A stretch of DNA of 64,000 nt, from contig NC_013720.1 of the NCBI RefSeq assembly GCF_000025185.1, positions 5,208,001 through 5,272,000 of the forward strand. Direction: 5' to 3'. Each line of letters opens with the position of its first letter. Position 1 is the first letter of the stretch. Source of the DNA: Pirellula staleyi DSM 6068. GTDB lineage: Bacteria > Planctomycetota > Planctomycetia > Pirellulales > Pirellulaceae. The notes below the pieces were generated by a model. The model had not been told where the DNA came from, ran no database searches, and was given only the letters and a program-made list of their open reading frames with translations. The translations under genes were made by a program, and so were the position numbers. Below, piece after piece: positions 54,625-63,643 of this stretch.

Positions 54625-55154
54625 ATTCAGATTCTGGCCCGAGAAGGCCGGACGAAAAAGGCTGGGAAAGGATCGGCTGCGGAGCGAACTGACGGGGGAT
54701 CGGTGCAGTGAAGCACTTACCGAATCCGCTGGGCAGCACACTTCGTACCTTACAGCTTAGGTGCGATCGTGGCCCGGGAGTAGCCGGAAACTGCCCCGCC
54801 GCGAGGGAATGTCGCGCGAAACGGCGACCAACCAGAAAGGGTATTCGCAAATCGTTCAAAACGTCTCAATTTGGGACTTTGGGAGGGCTTGCGCTCGATT
54901 CCCCCGTAAACCTGCGACCGCTGTAAGCCGGCGGCTGCTCGAGTGCTCTCGTCGAGGGGGTCGACACTGCTTAAACTCAAGGCTGGTGCCTAATTAGATG
55001 CTCGCCTCGACTCGTTTCAGGCGTACAATTCACTCTTGCCCGGTAGCCAGCGTTGCCGACAGGCAGCCACGACGTTTTGAAAGTCGTGGAAAAAAGGTAA
55101 CAAGCTGGAAACAGTGGAGTGCGGTGCATCGTCTAGTTTTGGAAGGCAGGTTGT
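54625..55154. other. divergent spacer between two sigma-factor genes
   Basis: About 530 bases without a gene. A stem CCACGAC/GTCGTGG (55067-55073, 55083-55089) with loop GTTTTGAAA is followed by AAAAAAGG and lies 66 bases before the next start, possibly in the leader. ORFs here are shadows. Both sigma genes may be autoregulated from here, but I see no clear ECF promoter. Confidence 0.35.
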
Positions 55155-55712
55155 GTGAGTTCATCAGCGAGCAAAGAGAAGACTGAGGCGCCGCTATCGC
55201 CCGCCAGCCCTGTTTTGGGCTCGCTGGCCGATGCCTTTGCGCTGTACCAGTCCGAACTGCTCGGCACCCTGTACTACCTGGTTGGCAATCTCGACGACGC
55301 CCGCGACGCCTTGCAAGACGCGTTCATCAAATGCTGGCGAAATCAAGACAAGCTCCACGAAGTGCAGAACCTGAAAGCGTGGATTTTTTGTGTCGCCCTG
55401 AATGCCGGACGCGACGTGCGCGAAACTGCGTGGCGCCGCCGCCGACAAGGTCTACCTGAAGACGAAATGCAACTTACCTCGCGCGAACAGCCTCCCGACG
55501 TGATACTCGAAAACGACGAGCGCATGGCGCTCCTGCGCGACGCCCTTCGAGCCCTCCGCCCTGAAGAGCAAGAGATTTTCCTCCTCCGTCAAAATGGCAA
55601 TCTGACGTACGAGGAAATCGCGAAAGAACTAAATATCCCGCCCGGTACGGTGAAAACCCGCATGCGACTCGCCCTGAATCACCTACGGCAAGTCCTCGCG
55701 GAACCGACCTGA
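55155..55712 (+). CDS. ECF-type (RpoE-like) RNA polymerase sigma factor
   Basis: The 185-residue protein has region 2.2-2.4 (YYLVGNLDDARDALQDAFIK; then LKAWIFCVALNAGRD) and region 4.2 (LTYEEIAKELNIPPGTVKTR). The core RNA polymerase-binding and -35 recognition helices are therefore intact. GTG 55155 is the start; AAGGCAGG lies upstream. The next gene, 181 bases away, begins like an anti-sigma factor, giving a sigma/anti-sigma pair. Confidence 0.92.
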   Translation: MSSSASKEKTEAPLSPASPVLGSLADAFALYQSELLGTLYYLVGNLDDARDALQDAFIKCWRNQDKLHEVQNLKAWIFCVALNAGRDVRETAWRRRRQGLPEDEMQLTSREQPPDVILENDERMALLRDALRALRPEEQEIFLLRQNGNLTYEEIAKELNIPPGTVKTRMRLALNHLRQVLAEPT

Positions 55713-55893
55713 ACGGCAGCGAACCTGTGAGATCAGCAGCAACCTGATGGCGAAGAACCTTGAGTCTGGAACTACGACAAAGCGAAACAAGTTGGTGAAT
55801 GAAACCTCAGGCGGCGACTGCAAGCGCGACTCTCAGGGTCGAGTGGCAGCCAGCAGCTGAGAAGATCGAGAACGCATCGAAGGATTTTTTGCC

Positions 55894-58800
55894 GTGGATA
55901 ACGAACGTTCGGAACAACTCAGGCAGCAGATGTGGGAGCTGGTTTACGACCTGCTCGACCCACCTGAAGTCGCTGCGCTCCACAGCCTCATCAAATCCGA
56001 TCCCGATGTGGCTCGCCTCTATTCCGAAGTTCATCTGCAAGCCGATCTGGTCGGCTATGCCGCGCAGGTCGAAGACGAATCGTTCGCCGTCCAAGTCCCC
56101 GAGGAATTTGCCCATCTCAAGATTCGAGTCGCCGCACTCCAAGCCACGCCCGAAGAGCCCGCTGTTTCGCTTGCCTCCACTAAATCGGCTGCGAAATCGC
56201 ATCCTGGCAAGTCGCATGGAAAGCACAAATCGGCCGAGCAAATCAGCCCTAAGACTTATACCTGGCTCGCTACCGGTGGCACCCTCGCACTCCTCATGCT
56301 GTTAGGGGTCGGCCTGTTTCGTCCTCCACTGGAGTCCGAGAAACTGGCTCACAACATGACTGTCACCGAGCTGCATGGTCCAGCGAAAATGGTGGCGGGA
56401 CTCACCACGCATCTAAGCATCGAAACCGCTGCGGTCGACGGCACGCCGAAGTCGACGGTCGTCGAAGTGGTGGTGCTCGATGGCGAAGGTCAGCAGAAAT
56501 TCGCCTCCGAAGTGCACACCGATGCCCAGGGACGAGGAGCGGTCGCTGTTCCTGGCGATCTGATCACTCCTTCGACGCAAGTGATTGCGACGGCTGTTTC
56601 CGAGCAGCTTCTTCTTCCTCGTAGTGCTCCGCGCATGGTCCGTAAGCTGGCCGAGCTTGCAGCCGCACCTGCTGCGAAAGCCCACCTTCATCCCGCCCCT
56701 GAACCGACCGACACCTATGTTCTGAGCAACGCACCAGCCGGCAAATCGGAAGGTGAAATCGAACTCGCTGTGGTGCGCATCGGGCGTTACTCGAAGCAGA
56801 TTATCCCGATCACTAGCGCAGCCGATCTCGACGCCGCCATCGCGCAGCATTTTCCGGAAGCCGAGCGCAAGTCACTCGCCAGTGCCTTGCCCGATACGCG
56901 CGATGGTGTCATGCAGGCAACGGTGCAGCTGCCACAAGCCCCGCGCATGGCGATGATGCGTTCGTCCGCCCCGGGTATTGAAGCTCGTGCGATGTCACCC
57001 GCGATGGCCGATGCTGCGCCCACTGAACTTCAAGCAGCGCGGGGCCAGTCGTCCGATAGTCAAGCAGCCGACGTTCCGGCACCAGCGCCAGCTCCTCCTG
57101 CGCCTGCAGCGATCGAAAGTGCAGCCGCTCCAGTAGAGGGTGGCAGCCGCTCGATGAAGCCGCAAGCAAAAGGTTTGTCAGCAGCCCCACTGGCGCAGGC
57201 CGAAGGTGCTATGCAACTCGCCGATGGTGCCCAAAATCTGGCTGCGGGAAATGCGCCGGGCACTCGCGGCGGTGAAGGTGGTGGTGGAACGAGAGCACTT
57301 CCCGCCGCACCAGTTCCTGGGGAAGTGCCATTCTCGGCACAGGCCGCCATCGCTCCTGCCGAAGCAGTCGCCGACAACGGTCCCCCCAACGACAAAATGT
57401 CGCGTCGCACAGCCGAAGCGGAGGCAGCCAAGCTAGAACAGGCGGCCATGGCCAAACGAGCCAGCACGCAAGATACGATCGCACGCAATGGTGCGGAAAC
57501 GCTTAGCCCTAAGCCGCAAAGTGGACAGCTTCGCAAGTCGCATCCAGGGATAAAGCATGCCGAGCAGCGTGTTCCCAAGAATCGAGCATCTGCGATGCCT
57601 CGCGCTTTCGGAACCGAGATCGGCCCGAAAGAGTCGGCCAAGATCATCCTCCCCGAAACGATGATCGGCGAACGTGTGAGTGTGGCGATGGTGCAACACG
57701 ATGCACGGGTCGAACTTGGTGAATTCAATACCGACGCGCTTGCAGTGCCGAAGACACTCGAAGTTCCCTTGCCACCCGAGATCGATGGCGAGTTTGCGCT
57801 GCATGTGGCAAACGCTCGCGCCAGCCGCAAATCGGCCGCAGATACTACCGAGCAGGTCCTTGATCGTAGCGCGCAGCAGCGAGCGACCGGCGACGACCCG
57901 CTCGTTGAATTCTTCGTACGCCGCTCGTCGAAGAATTGGCAACTCGACATTGAAAACCAGTCGACGAAGTCACTCGTCGCGAAGAATCAACCCGCCAAGA
58001 TCGAATCTTCCCGAGCCGACAACGCCACGCAAGATCAAGCCGACACAACGAACTCGCTTACGTTTGCTCCTGGTGAGCAGGTGAAGCTGCGGCTTCGCGT
58101 GTCGGATGAATCGGGGAAACCTGGACCTGCAACCATTGCCGTTCGCATGGTCGAGGAATCGTCGCGCGGTGGAGATGCAGTTGCTCTTTCGCAAATGGCC
58201 AGTGTCGTGCAGCGATTGAATTTCGAGGCCGACTCCCAGCGCGACCGTCTGGCCAATACGTTTGCGATGCAAACCGAGAAGCAATCGGCAAGCGCCACCG
58301 ACAAGGCTACCGCTGACCTTCGAAAAAACGTGGCCGAGCACGAGCGACTCGAACATCAACTTGAGCATCCCAAACAAGCTGAGCACGACCCTATTCAGGC
58401 CGACGCACACCATCAGAGTCATGAGCAGCCTTCCATCCAACTCCATTTGGCACCAACCAACGATCGGCTGCTCGCCAGCAATCAGGCCGATGTTTGCTCG
58501 GCCGCATGCGATCTTTGTTCGCATATTGATGAGATGGGGGCGACTCGCAAGCACTTCACCGGCCTGCTGCTGATCGCAGGAAGTTTGATGCTTGGCGCTG
58601 TGCTGGTATTCCAGAAATTGCAGCGTGTGGCGATCTACGTGCCGCTTTTCGTCGTCGCCTCGTCGGCTGCAGTCGCAGGCTTACTCAGCGGCGTTACCTG
58701 GATCGCACTCAACGAACATGATCCCGTAACTCTCGCCGAACTGATGCGTGAGGATTCTACCGCAGTGGTCGCTATGGCCCCAGCCACGGAGCCCAAGCTG

Positions 58801-59079
58801 GGGGATGAATCGGCCTCCAGTTCCGCTGCCATTCCCGCAACAGCACTTGCCGAACATCCACAATCGCCGCTCGCGAAGCCGGTTGACAAGCCAGGGAGCA
58901 AGCCACTCTTGTTTCAGCCAGCTCTCACAGCCGACGATAAGGGAACCGTGGAAGTGGAGTTCACGATGCCACAAGGTCGCGATGAATACCTGCTGCTGAT
59001 CGATGCCTACGGCCACGGCCGTGTCGGCTCGGCGCAAGCAGTCATCAAGTCGCTCGGCACGAAAGCGAAAACGCCGTAA
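55894..59079 (+). CDS. giant membrane anti-sigma-like protein with macroglobulin-like parts
   Basis: Of 1061 residues, 1-60 look like the cytoplasmic helical head of an anti-sigma factor (MWELVYDLLDPPEVAALHSL) but lack the HxxxCxxC zinc motif. A membrane helix lies at about 123-143. Then come an MG-like beta domain (VTELHGPAKMVAGLTTHLSI), Ala/Pro-rich low-complexity stretches (about 340-560), another MG-like domain near 705-755 (FAPGEQVKLRLRVSDESGKP), two or three helices near 887-940, and an end with GTVEVEFTMPQGRDEYLLL, as in alpha-2-macroglobulins. No thioester motif is seen. AAGGA lies nine bases before GTG 55894. It probably senses the envelope for the sigma factor at 55155. Confidence 0.75.
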   Translation: MDNERSEQLRQQMWELVYDLLDPPEVAALHSLIKSDPDVARLYSEVHLQADLVGYAAQVEDESFAVQVPEEFAHLKIRVAALQATPEEPAVSLASTKSAAKSHPGKSHGKHKSAEQISPKTYTWLATGGTLALLMLLGVGLFRPPLESEKLAHNMTVTELHGPAKMVAGLTTHLSIETAAVDGTPKSTVVEVVVLDGEGQQKFASEVHTDAQGRGAVAVPGDLITPSTQVIATAVSEQLLLPRSAPRMVRKLAELAAAPAAKAHLHPAPEPTDTYVLSNAPAGKSEGEIELAVVRIGRYSKQIIPITSAADLDAAIAQHFPEAERKSLASALPDTRDGVMQATVQLPQAPRMAMMRSSAPGIEARAMSPAMADAAPTELQAARGQSSDSQAADVPAPAPAPPAPAAIESAAAPVEGGSRSMKPQAKGLSAAPLAQAEGAMQLADGAQNLAAGNAPGTRGGEGGGGTRALPAAPVPGEVPFSAQAAIAPAEAVADNGPPNDKMSRRTAEAEAAKLEQAAMAKRASTQDTIARNGAETLSPKPQSGQLRKSHPGIKHAEQRVPKNRASAMPRAFGTEIGPKESAKIILPETMIGERVSVAMVQHDARVELGEFNTDALAVPKTLEVPLPPEIDGEFALHVANARASRKSAADTTEQVLDRSAQQRATGDDPLVEFFVRRSSKNWQLDIENQSTKSLVAKNQPAKIESSRADNATQDQADTTNSLTFAPGEQVKLRLRVSDESGKPGPATIAVRMVEESSRGGDAVALSQMASVVQRLNFEADSQRDRLANTFAMQTEKQSASATDKATADLRKNVAEHERLEHQLEHPKQAEHDPIQADAHHQSHEQPSIQLHLAPTNDRLLASNQADVCSAACDLCSHIDEMGATRKHFTGLLLIAGSLMLGAVLVFQKLQRVAIYVPLFVVASSAAVAGLLSGVTWIALNEHDPVTLAELMREDSTAVVAMAPATEPKLGDESASSSAAIPATALAEHPQSPLAKPVDKPGSKPLLFQPALTADDKGTVEVEFTMPQGRDEYLLLIDAYGHGRVGSAQAVIKSLGTKAKTP

Positions 59080-59090
59080 CTGGCGTTTGC
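59069..59090 (+). terminator. terminator stem spanning the stop codon
   Basis: AAACGCC (59069-59075) pairs with GGCGTTT (59082-59088). The TAA stop (59077-59079) is inside the loop. Following bases are GCTCTCTC, so the tail is weak. Confidence 0.45.
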
Positions 59091-59136
59091 TCTCTCAACC
59101 AGCAGTCTGCAGCCGATCGCAGGTGTGCAAAATACG

Positions 59137-60591
59137 CTAGATCAAGATGCCGCGAATCACTTCGCCATGGACATTCGTGAGTCGTCGTTCAATACCATTG
59201 TGATAGAACGATAAGCGCTCGTGATCGATGCCGAGCAGATGCAAAACGGTCGCATGGAAATCGTGCCACGCCACAGGATGCTCGGCTGATTTCCAGCCGA
59301 TCTCGTCGGTGGCTCCAAACGCAGTGCCGTGTTTTAGGCCTGCCCCCGCTAGCCAGACCGAGAAGCCATATTGATTGTGATCGCGGCCGAGTCCGACTTG
59401 ATCGGCAGCTGACTGTGTAAACGGCGTGCGACCAAACTCGGTGGTGAAGAGCACCAGGGTATCGTCGAGCATGCCTCGCTGGCGAAGATCTTTCAGCAGG
59501 GCTGCGACCGGTTTGTCGATCAACTTCGCCTCGCGGGTGTGGTTCTCTTTCACATCTTCGTGCCCATCCCAATTGATGCGTGGCGATCCGAAGGCACCTC
59601 CCGAGAAGAGTTGTACCATCCGGACACCTTGCTCGATGAGACGCCGCGCGAGCAAGCAATTGCGGCCGAAATCCCGCGTCGAATCGTCATCGAGGCCATA
59701 CATCGTGTGGGTCGCCGCCGACTCTTGCGAAAGATCGACCACACGCGGAACAGCCAGTTGCATCTTGGCGGCGAGTTCATACGCGAGCATGCGCGCGACG
59801 AGTTCAGGCTCCTCGGCGTGGTGGCGCAAATTCTCTTTCGCAAGGAGCGCATGTAGCTCGCGCGACTGGCGTTCGACCGCAGCATCAATTGCTCGTGCTG
59901 GCGTTAAGTCGGCGATCGGTGCTCCCTTGGACTGGAACATCACACCTTGATGCTGCGCTGGCAAAAATCCACTGGTCCAGTTGGTCGTACCACCAGCAGG
60001 CATGCCGCGCGTGTCGGGGAGGACCACAAAGGCGGGGAGTTCATCGGTCTCGCAGCCGAGTCCATACGACAACCAGGCACCAGCTGTAGGGAAACCGGTT
60101 AAGCGAAAGCCTGAGTTCTCTTGATAGGTCGCTGGAGTATGGCTCGACGACTCGGCGACCATCGAACGTACAACCGTTAGTTCGTCGGCCACTTCTGCCA
60201 GATGGGGAAAGAGTTCCGAGATCCAGAGCCCACTTTCGCCGCGCTGTCGAAACTCGAAGTCATGCTTGCGAAGCAATCCTACGCGTCCGAAAAAGACGTC
60301 GGGCTTCTCGTCGCCACCGAGCGGTTTGCCATGAAACTTTTCGAGCGCCGGTTTGTAATCGAACGAATCCAAATGGCTAAGTCCGCCACACAAGCAAATG
60401 TGAATCACACGCTTTGCTTTCGGCGCATGATGCGGAGGAAGATCGCGAGCCTCGCCACGAATCGGAGCTGCACACAGCGTATCGCGATTCAGCAGACCAT
60501 AGAGCGCAGCCGCTGTGAGACCGCTCGAGGCAAAGCCGAGAAAGTCGCGTCGCGATTGATTCGGTGAATTCGGTTTTTTGCTAGTAAACAT
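59137..60591 (-). CDS. DUF1501 protein (Tat-exported sulfatase-like)
   Basis: The N-terminus has a twin-arginine signal (SRRDFLGFASSGL). The body fits DUF1501, a planctomycete-rich family in the alkaline phosphatase/sulfatase fold: ICLCGGLSHLDSFDYKPAL, SSSHTPATYQENSGF, FTTEFGRTPFTQ and RDHNQYGFSVWLAGAG. Catalytic function is unproven. ATG 60591 (MFTSKKPNSPNQ) is used; a GTG at 60603 is four codons upstream. It overlaps the stop of the upstream PSCyt gene, so the two are cotranscribed, as usual in planctomycetes. Confidence 0.92.
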   Translation of the reverse strand: MFTSKKPNSPNQSRRDFLGFASSGLTAAALYGLLNRDTLCAAPIRGEARDLPPHHAPKAKRVIHICLCGGLSHLDSFDYKPALEKFHGKPLGGDEKPDVFFGRVGLLRKHDFEFRQRGESGLWISELFPHLAEVADELTVVRSMVAESSSHTPATYQENSGFRLTGFPTAGAWLSYGLGCETDELPAFVVLPDTRGMPAGGTTNWTSGFLPAQHQGVMFQSKGAPIADLTPARAIDAAVERQSRELHALLAKENLRHHAEEPELVARMLAYELAAKMQLAVPRVVDLSQESAATHTMYGLDDDSTRDFGRNCLLARRLIEQGVRMVQLFSGGAFGSPRINWDGHEDVKENHTREAKLIDKPVAALLKDLRQRGMLDDTLVLFTTEFGRTPFTQSAADQVGLGRDHNQYGFSVWLAGAGLKHGTAFGATDEIGWKSAEHPVAWHDFHATVLHLLGIDHERLSFYHNGIERRLTNVHGEVIRGILI

Positions 60592-63500
60592 AGAGAAATC
60601 CACTCGAATTCAGCAGAACGCGGCACAGAAGTGAGAGCGAATTGTGTTTGGCAAACGTAACCGATGCAGCGAGTTCTGCAGCGGATGGCGCACGTCCATA
60701 AGCAATCAAAAACGCTCGCTCGACTTGCTGCTCGACAGATGCCGGAGCCTCTTTTTCCAGGCGGCTCGCAAAACTATCCGCCATCCGAAGAGTGAACGAG
60801 CTGTTGAGTAGCGATAGCGCCTGAAGCGGCGTTGTGGTCGATGCGCGGCGCGGAGCAGCGGTCGATGGATCGGGACAATCAAACGTATCGAGCAAGGGAC
60901 TACGTCCGCCGCGTGCCCACATGCGATAGATGCTACGTCGATGGAACTCAGCGCCGACTGGATCGATCGGTTCATAGTACTGCGACGACTTGTGAACGTA
61001 AGGCCGGAAGTCGTGAAAACTCTCGCCGCCATACTGCGTGTTGAGTTGCCCGCTGCTCAACAGCATCGCATCGCGGAGCGATTCAGCATCGAGCCTTCGA
61101 GGCGACATCCGCCAGAGCAATTTATTATCGGCATCGACTTGGATGCAGTCAGCGCGACTGAGCGAAGCTTGCTGGTAGGTTTTCGACGTGACCATCAATT
61201 TATGAAGCGATTTGAGGCGAAAACCACTCGACGCAAACTGATGCGCGAGATAATCGAGCAACTCTGGATGTGTCGGCAAACCACCACTAAAACCGAGATC
61301 ATTCGGCGTTTCGACAAGTCCTCGACCAAAGTGATATTGCCAAACACGATTGACCATCGTGCGTGCGAAGAGAGGATTTTCTGGCGAAGTGATCCAGTGG
61401 GCAAGTGCGAGGCGACGCGCTTCATCGGAGCTATCAGCAGCCACTTTCCAATCGACATGCGGCGCAACAGCCGAGAGTCCCTGAGGAGCAATCACATCGG
61501 CTTTGTTTTGGGGATTCCCGCGTAGCAGCAGATGCGTTACCTCCGCCGACTTGGGAGTAATCGCAAACGACTTTTGTTCGAGCAGCAGAGCAAGTGGCTG
61601 ACTAACATTTCGCAGCGACGCTTGAGCACGATCGTATGTCGCACGCTCATCGGCTGTCATCTCTTTTTCGATCTGCTCGGTGGTAAAGACCGGCATCACG
61701 TTTTTATCGAGTGCCGCCACTTGCTCGCGCGAGAGAGGAACTCCATAAACGGCAGCGCGAGCAATTTTTCCTTGCAGGAGCCGATCTTTGGCAACAGGGC
61801 TGTGGCGTAGACCGAGCAAGATGTTGCTCTTGCCCGCTTCGAGTTCCAGCGGTTTCTCGGTTCGATACGAATCACCTACTTGGACTCCATCGCGATAGAA
61901 CGTCACGTCTCCCTCGGCGGAGTAGACCATCGCTACGGTCACCCAGCGCTCCGCTGCGGCGCTTTCAGCATCAGGAATCGCCAACGATTTGGTCCGCTTG
62001 AAGAAATCGCTTCCCGCCATCCATCGACGAGGCTCTTGTTCGCCGTAGACAATCGCATCGAACTGATTGCCGTCGAGCAACTGCAGACTCACAACGCCAC
62101 CCGCCCGCTGATCAAGCGAATCGAGCTTCACACTGGCCAAGAGAGTTTTGGCTTTGGTCGCCACGGGGAGAGGATCGCTTTCCGCATATGCTGTCTCGCC
62201 ATCGAGCACTAGCGCGCCACTTTCCACCTTCGCGCCACCACGCAAATGGAGCGGCAATTTGCCGGTTTTAAGCGTCTCTGAATCGGCGAAGTTCCAAGCT
62301 GCGATCGGCTCGGGAATGGTCGCCAGGATTTGCGCTAGTGTCTGTTCATTCCCCCCCATACTTGCGCGTAACCGGGCACGAACAGCATCGGTGATACGCG
62401 TGACCTGCGCTGTGGACGCCATCTGCTCGGCGCGAAGTGTATCGACAAGCGTGTGATCGATCACTTCGCGATCGCCGCGCTGAACGCCTGAGAGTGCTGC
62501 TGCGATGCGATAGTAGTCAGTCTGCTTGATCGGATCGAACTTGTGATCGTGACAGCGTGCGCAGTTGGCCGTCAGCCCGAGAAAACTTTGTGTCACGCTG
62601 GCGACGAGTTCTTCCATTTCATCTTGCCGCATGATCGCGCGCATCGTATCGCCGGCGGGCTTAAGATCGTCGAAGGCACCCGCAACGAGAAATCCTGTAG
62701 CGATAATCCCCTCGCGCGTGGGGCGTCCCTTCGCATCGCGGCGCAGCAAGTCGCCGGCAATCTGCTCGCGCGCGAACTGATCGTAAGGCATGTCGCTGTT
62801 GAGCGCTTCAATCACCCAGTCGCGATAGCGCCATGCATGGGGACGCATCCGGTCGTACTCAAAGCCGTTGCTCTCGCCGAAATGTGCCACATCAAGCCAG
62901 TGCCGCGCCCAACGTTCGCCATAATGTCGCGATGCAAGTAGCTCGTCGACCAGACGCTCATAGGCATCGGCCCGCTTGTCGTTCTCAAACGCCTCGATAG
63001 CCTCGGGCGATGGGGGAAGACCTAGCAAATCGAACGACAAGCGACGAATCAAGTCGCGCCGCAAAGCAGGCGGCGAAGGAGCCAGTTTCGCCTCCGCGAG
63101 CTTGGCACCAATGAATCGATCGATCGGATGCGAGCTCGAAAAAACATCCTGATCCTCGGGAATTGCTGCAACTTTCACGGGCTGTAGCGACCACCAATCA
63201 CGTCCCGCGCGCGTTGAAGTCGAAATGCGATACGGATCAATCGGATCGGTTCCCCACTTGGCTCCGGCGTCGATCCAAGCGGCGAGCAGCGCGGTTTCGT
63301 GCGCGGCGAGTTTCTTTTTCGGAGGCATCTCCCCATCACGAACTCGCGCAAAAACTAAACTAGTTGCGCTTTTGCGCGCTACGATTGCCGCGCCACTCTC
63401 TCCACCTTTTTCGAGTCCACTGCGCGACGAAAGATCGAGACCACCTTTTGCCGCCGGTCCGCTGTGACAATCGAGGCAATGACTCGCGAGCAAAGGGGCA

Positions 63501-63604
63501 ATATCGCGATCAAAATCGATCTCAGCAGCACTTCCCCCAGTGGAGAAAAAGAGCGCAGCCAGCACCCAACTTATGACGAGCGGCGATCGAAACCAAAATT
63601 GCAT
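60581..63604 (-). CDS. planctomycete cytochrome-type protein: PSCyt1, DUF1549, LamG, DUF1553
   Basis: The 1007-residue exported protein has a signal peptide, a PSCyt1 domain with a heme-type CLDCH motif (Cys43, Cys46, His47), a DUF1549 domain (AKLAPSPPALRRDLIRRLSF region, RWARHWLDVAHFGESNGFEYD), a LamG/concanavalin-like insert (about 440-630, AWNFADSETLKTGKL), and a DUF1553 domain (FARTMVNRVWQYHFGRGLVE, RRSIYRMWARGG). Such proteins are thought to act in the periplasm, perhaps in polysaccharide breakdown with electron transfer; this is not settled. It ends inside the start region of the DUF1501 gene. Confidence 0.92.
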   Translation of the reverse strand: MQFWFRSPLVISWVLAALFFSTGGSAAEIDFDRDIAPLLASHCLDCHSGPAAKGGLDLSSRSGLEKGGESGAAIVARKSATSLVFARVRDGEMPPKKKLAAHETALLAAWIDAGAKWGTDPIDPYRISTSTRAGRDWWSLQPVKVAAIPEDQDVFSSSHPIDRFIGAKLAEAKLAPSPPALRRDLIRRLSFDLLGLPPSPEAIEAFENDKRADAYERLVDELLASRHYGERWARHWLDVAHFGESNGFEYDRMRPHAWRYRDWVIEALNSDMPYDQFAREQIAGDLLRRDAKGRPTREGIIATGFLVAGAFDDLKPAGDTMRAIMRQDEMEELVASVTQSFLGLTANCARCHDHKFDPIKQTDYYRIAAALSGVQRGDREVIDHTLVDTLRAEQMASTAQVTRITDAVRARLRASMGGNEQTLAQILATIPEPIAAWNFADSETLKTGKLPLHLRGGAKVESGALVLDGETAYAESDPLPVATKAKTLLASVKLDSLDQRAGGVVSLQLLDGNQFDAIVYGEQEPRRWMAGSDFFKRTKSLAIPDAESAAAERWVTVAMVYSAEGDVTFYRDGVQVGDSYRTEKPLELEAGKSNILLGLRHSPVAKDRLLQGKIARAAVYGVPLSREQVAALDKNVMPVFTTEQIEKEMTADERATYDRAQASLRNVSQPLALLLEQKSFAITPKSAEVTHLLLRGNPQNKADVIAPQGLSAVAPHVDWKVAADSSDEARRLALAHWITSPENPLFARTMVNRVWQYHFGRGLVETPNDLGFSGGLPTHPELLDYLAHQFASSGFRLKSLHKLMVTSKTYQQASLSRADCIQVDADNKLLWRMSPRRLDAESLRDAMLLSSGQLNTQYGGESFHDFRPYVHKSSQYYEPIDPVGAEFHRRSIYRMWARGGRSPLLDTFDCPDPSTAAPRRASTTTPLQALSLLNSSFTLRMADSFASRLEKEAPASVEQQVERAFLIAYGRAPSAAELAASVTFAKHNSLSLLCRVLLNSSGFLYVY

Positions 63605-63643
63605 CGAAGCGTTCTCCGCCGGAAGGTGGCAGGGGAGCGTGGT

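Noticed and set aside
52894-54711. 605-codon plus-strand ORF opposite the kinase and sigma factor genes
   Set aside because: It is antisense to two clearly identified genes and has shadow-type composition.
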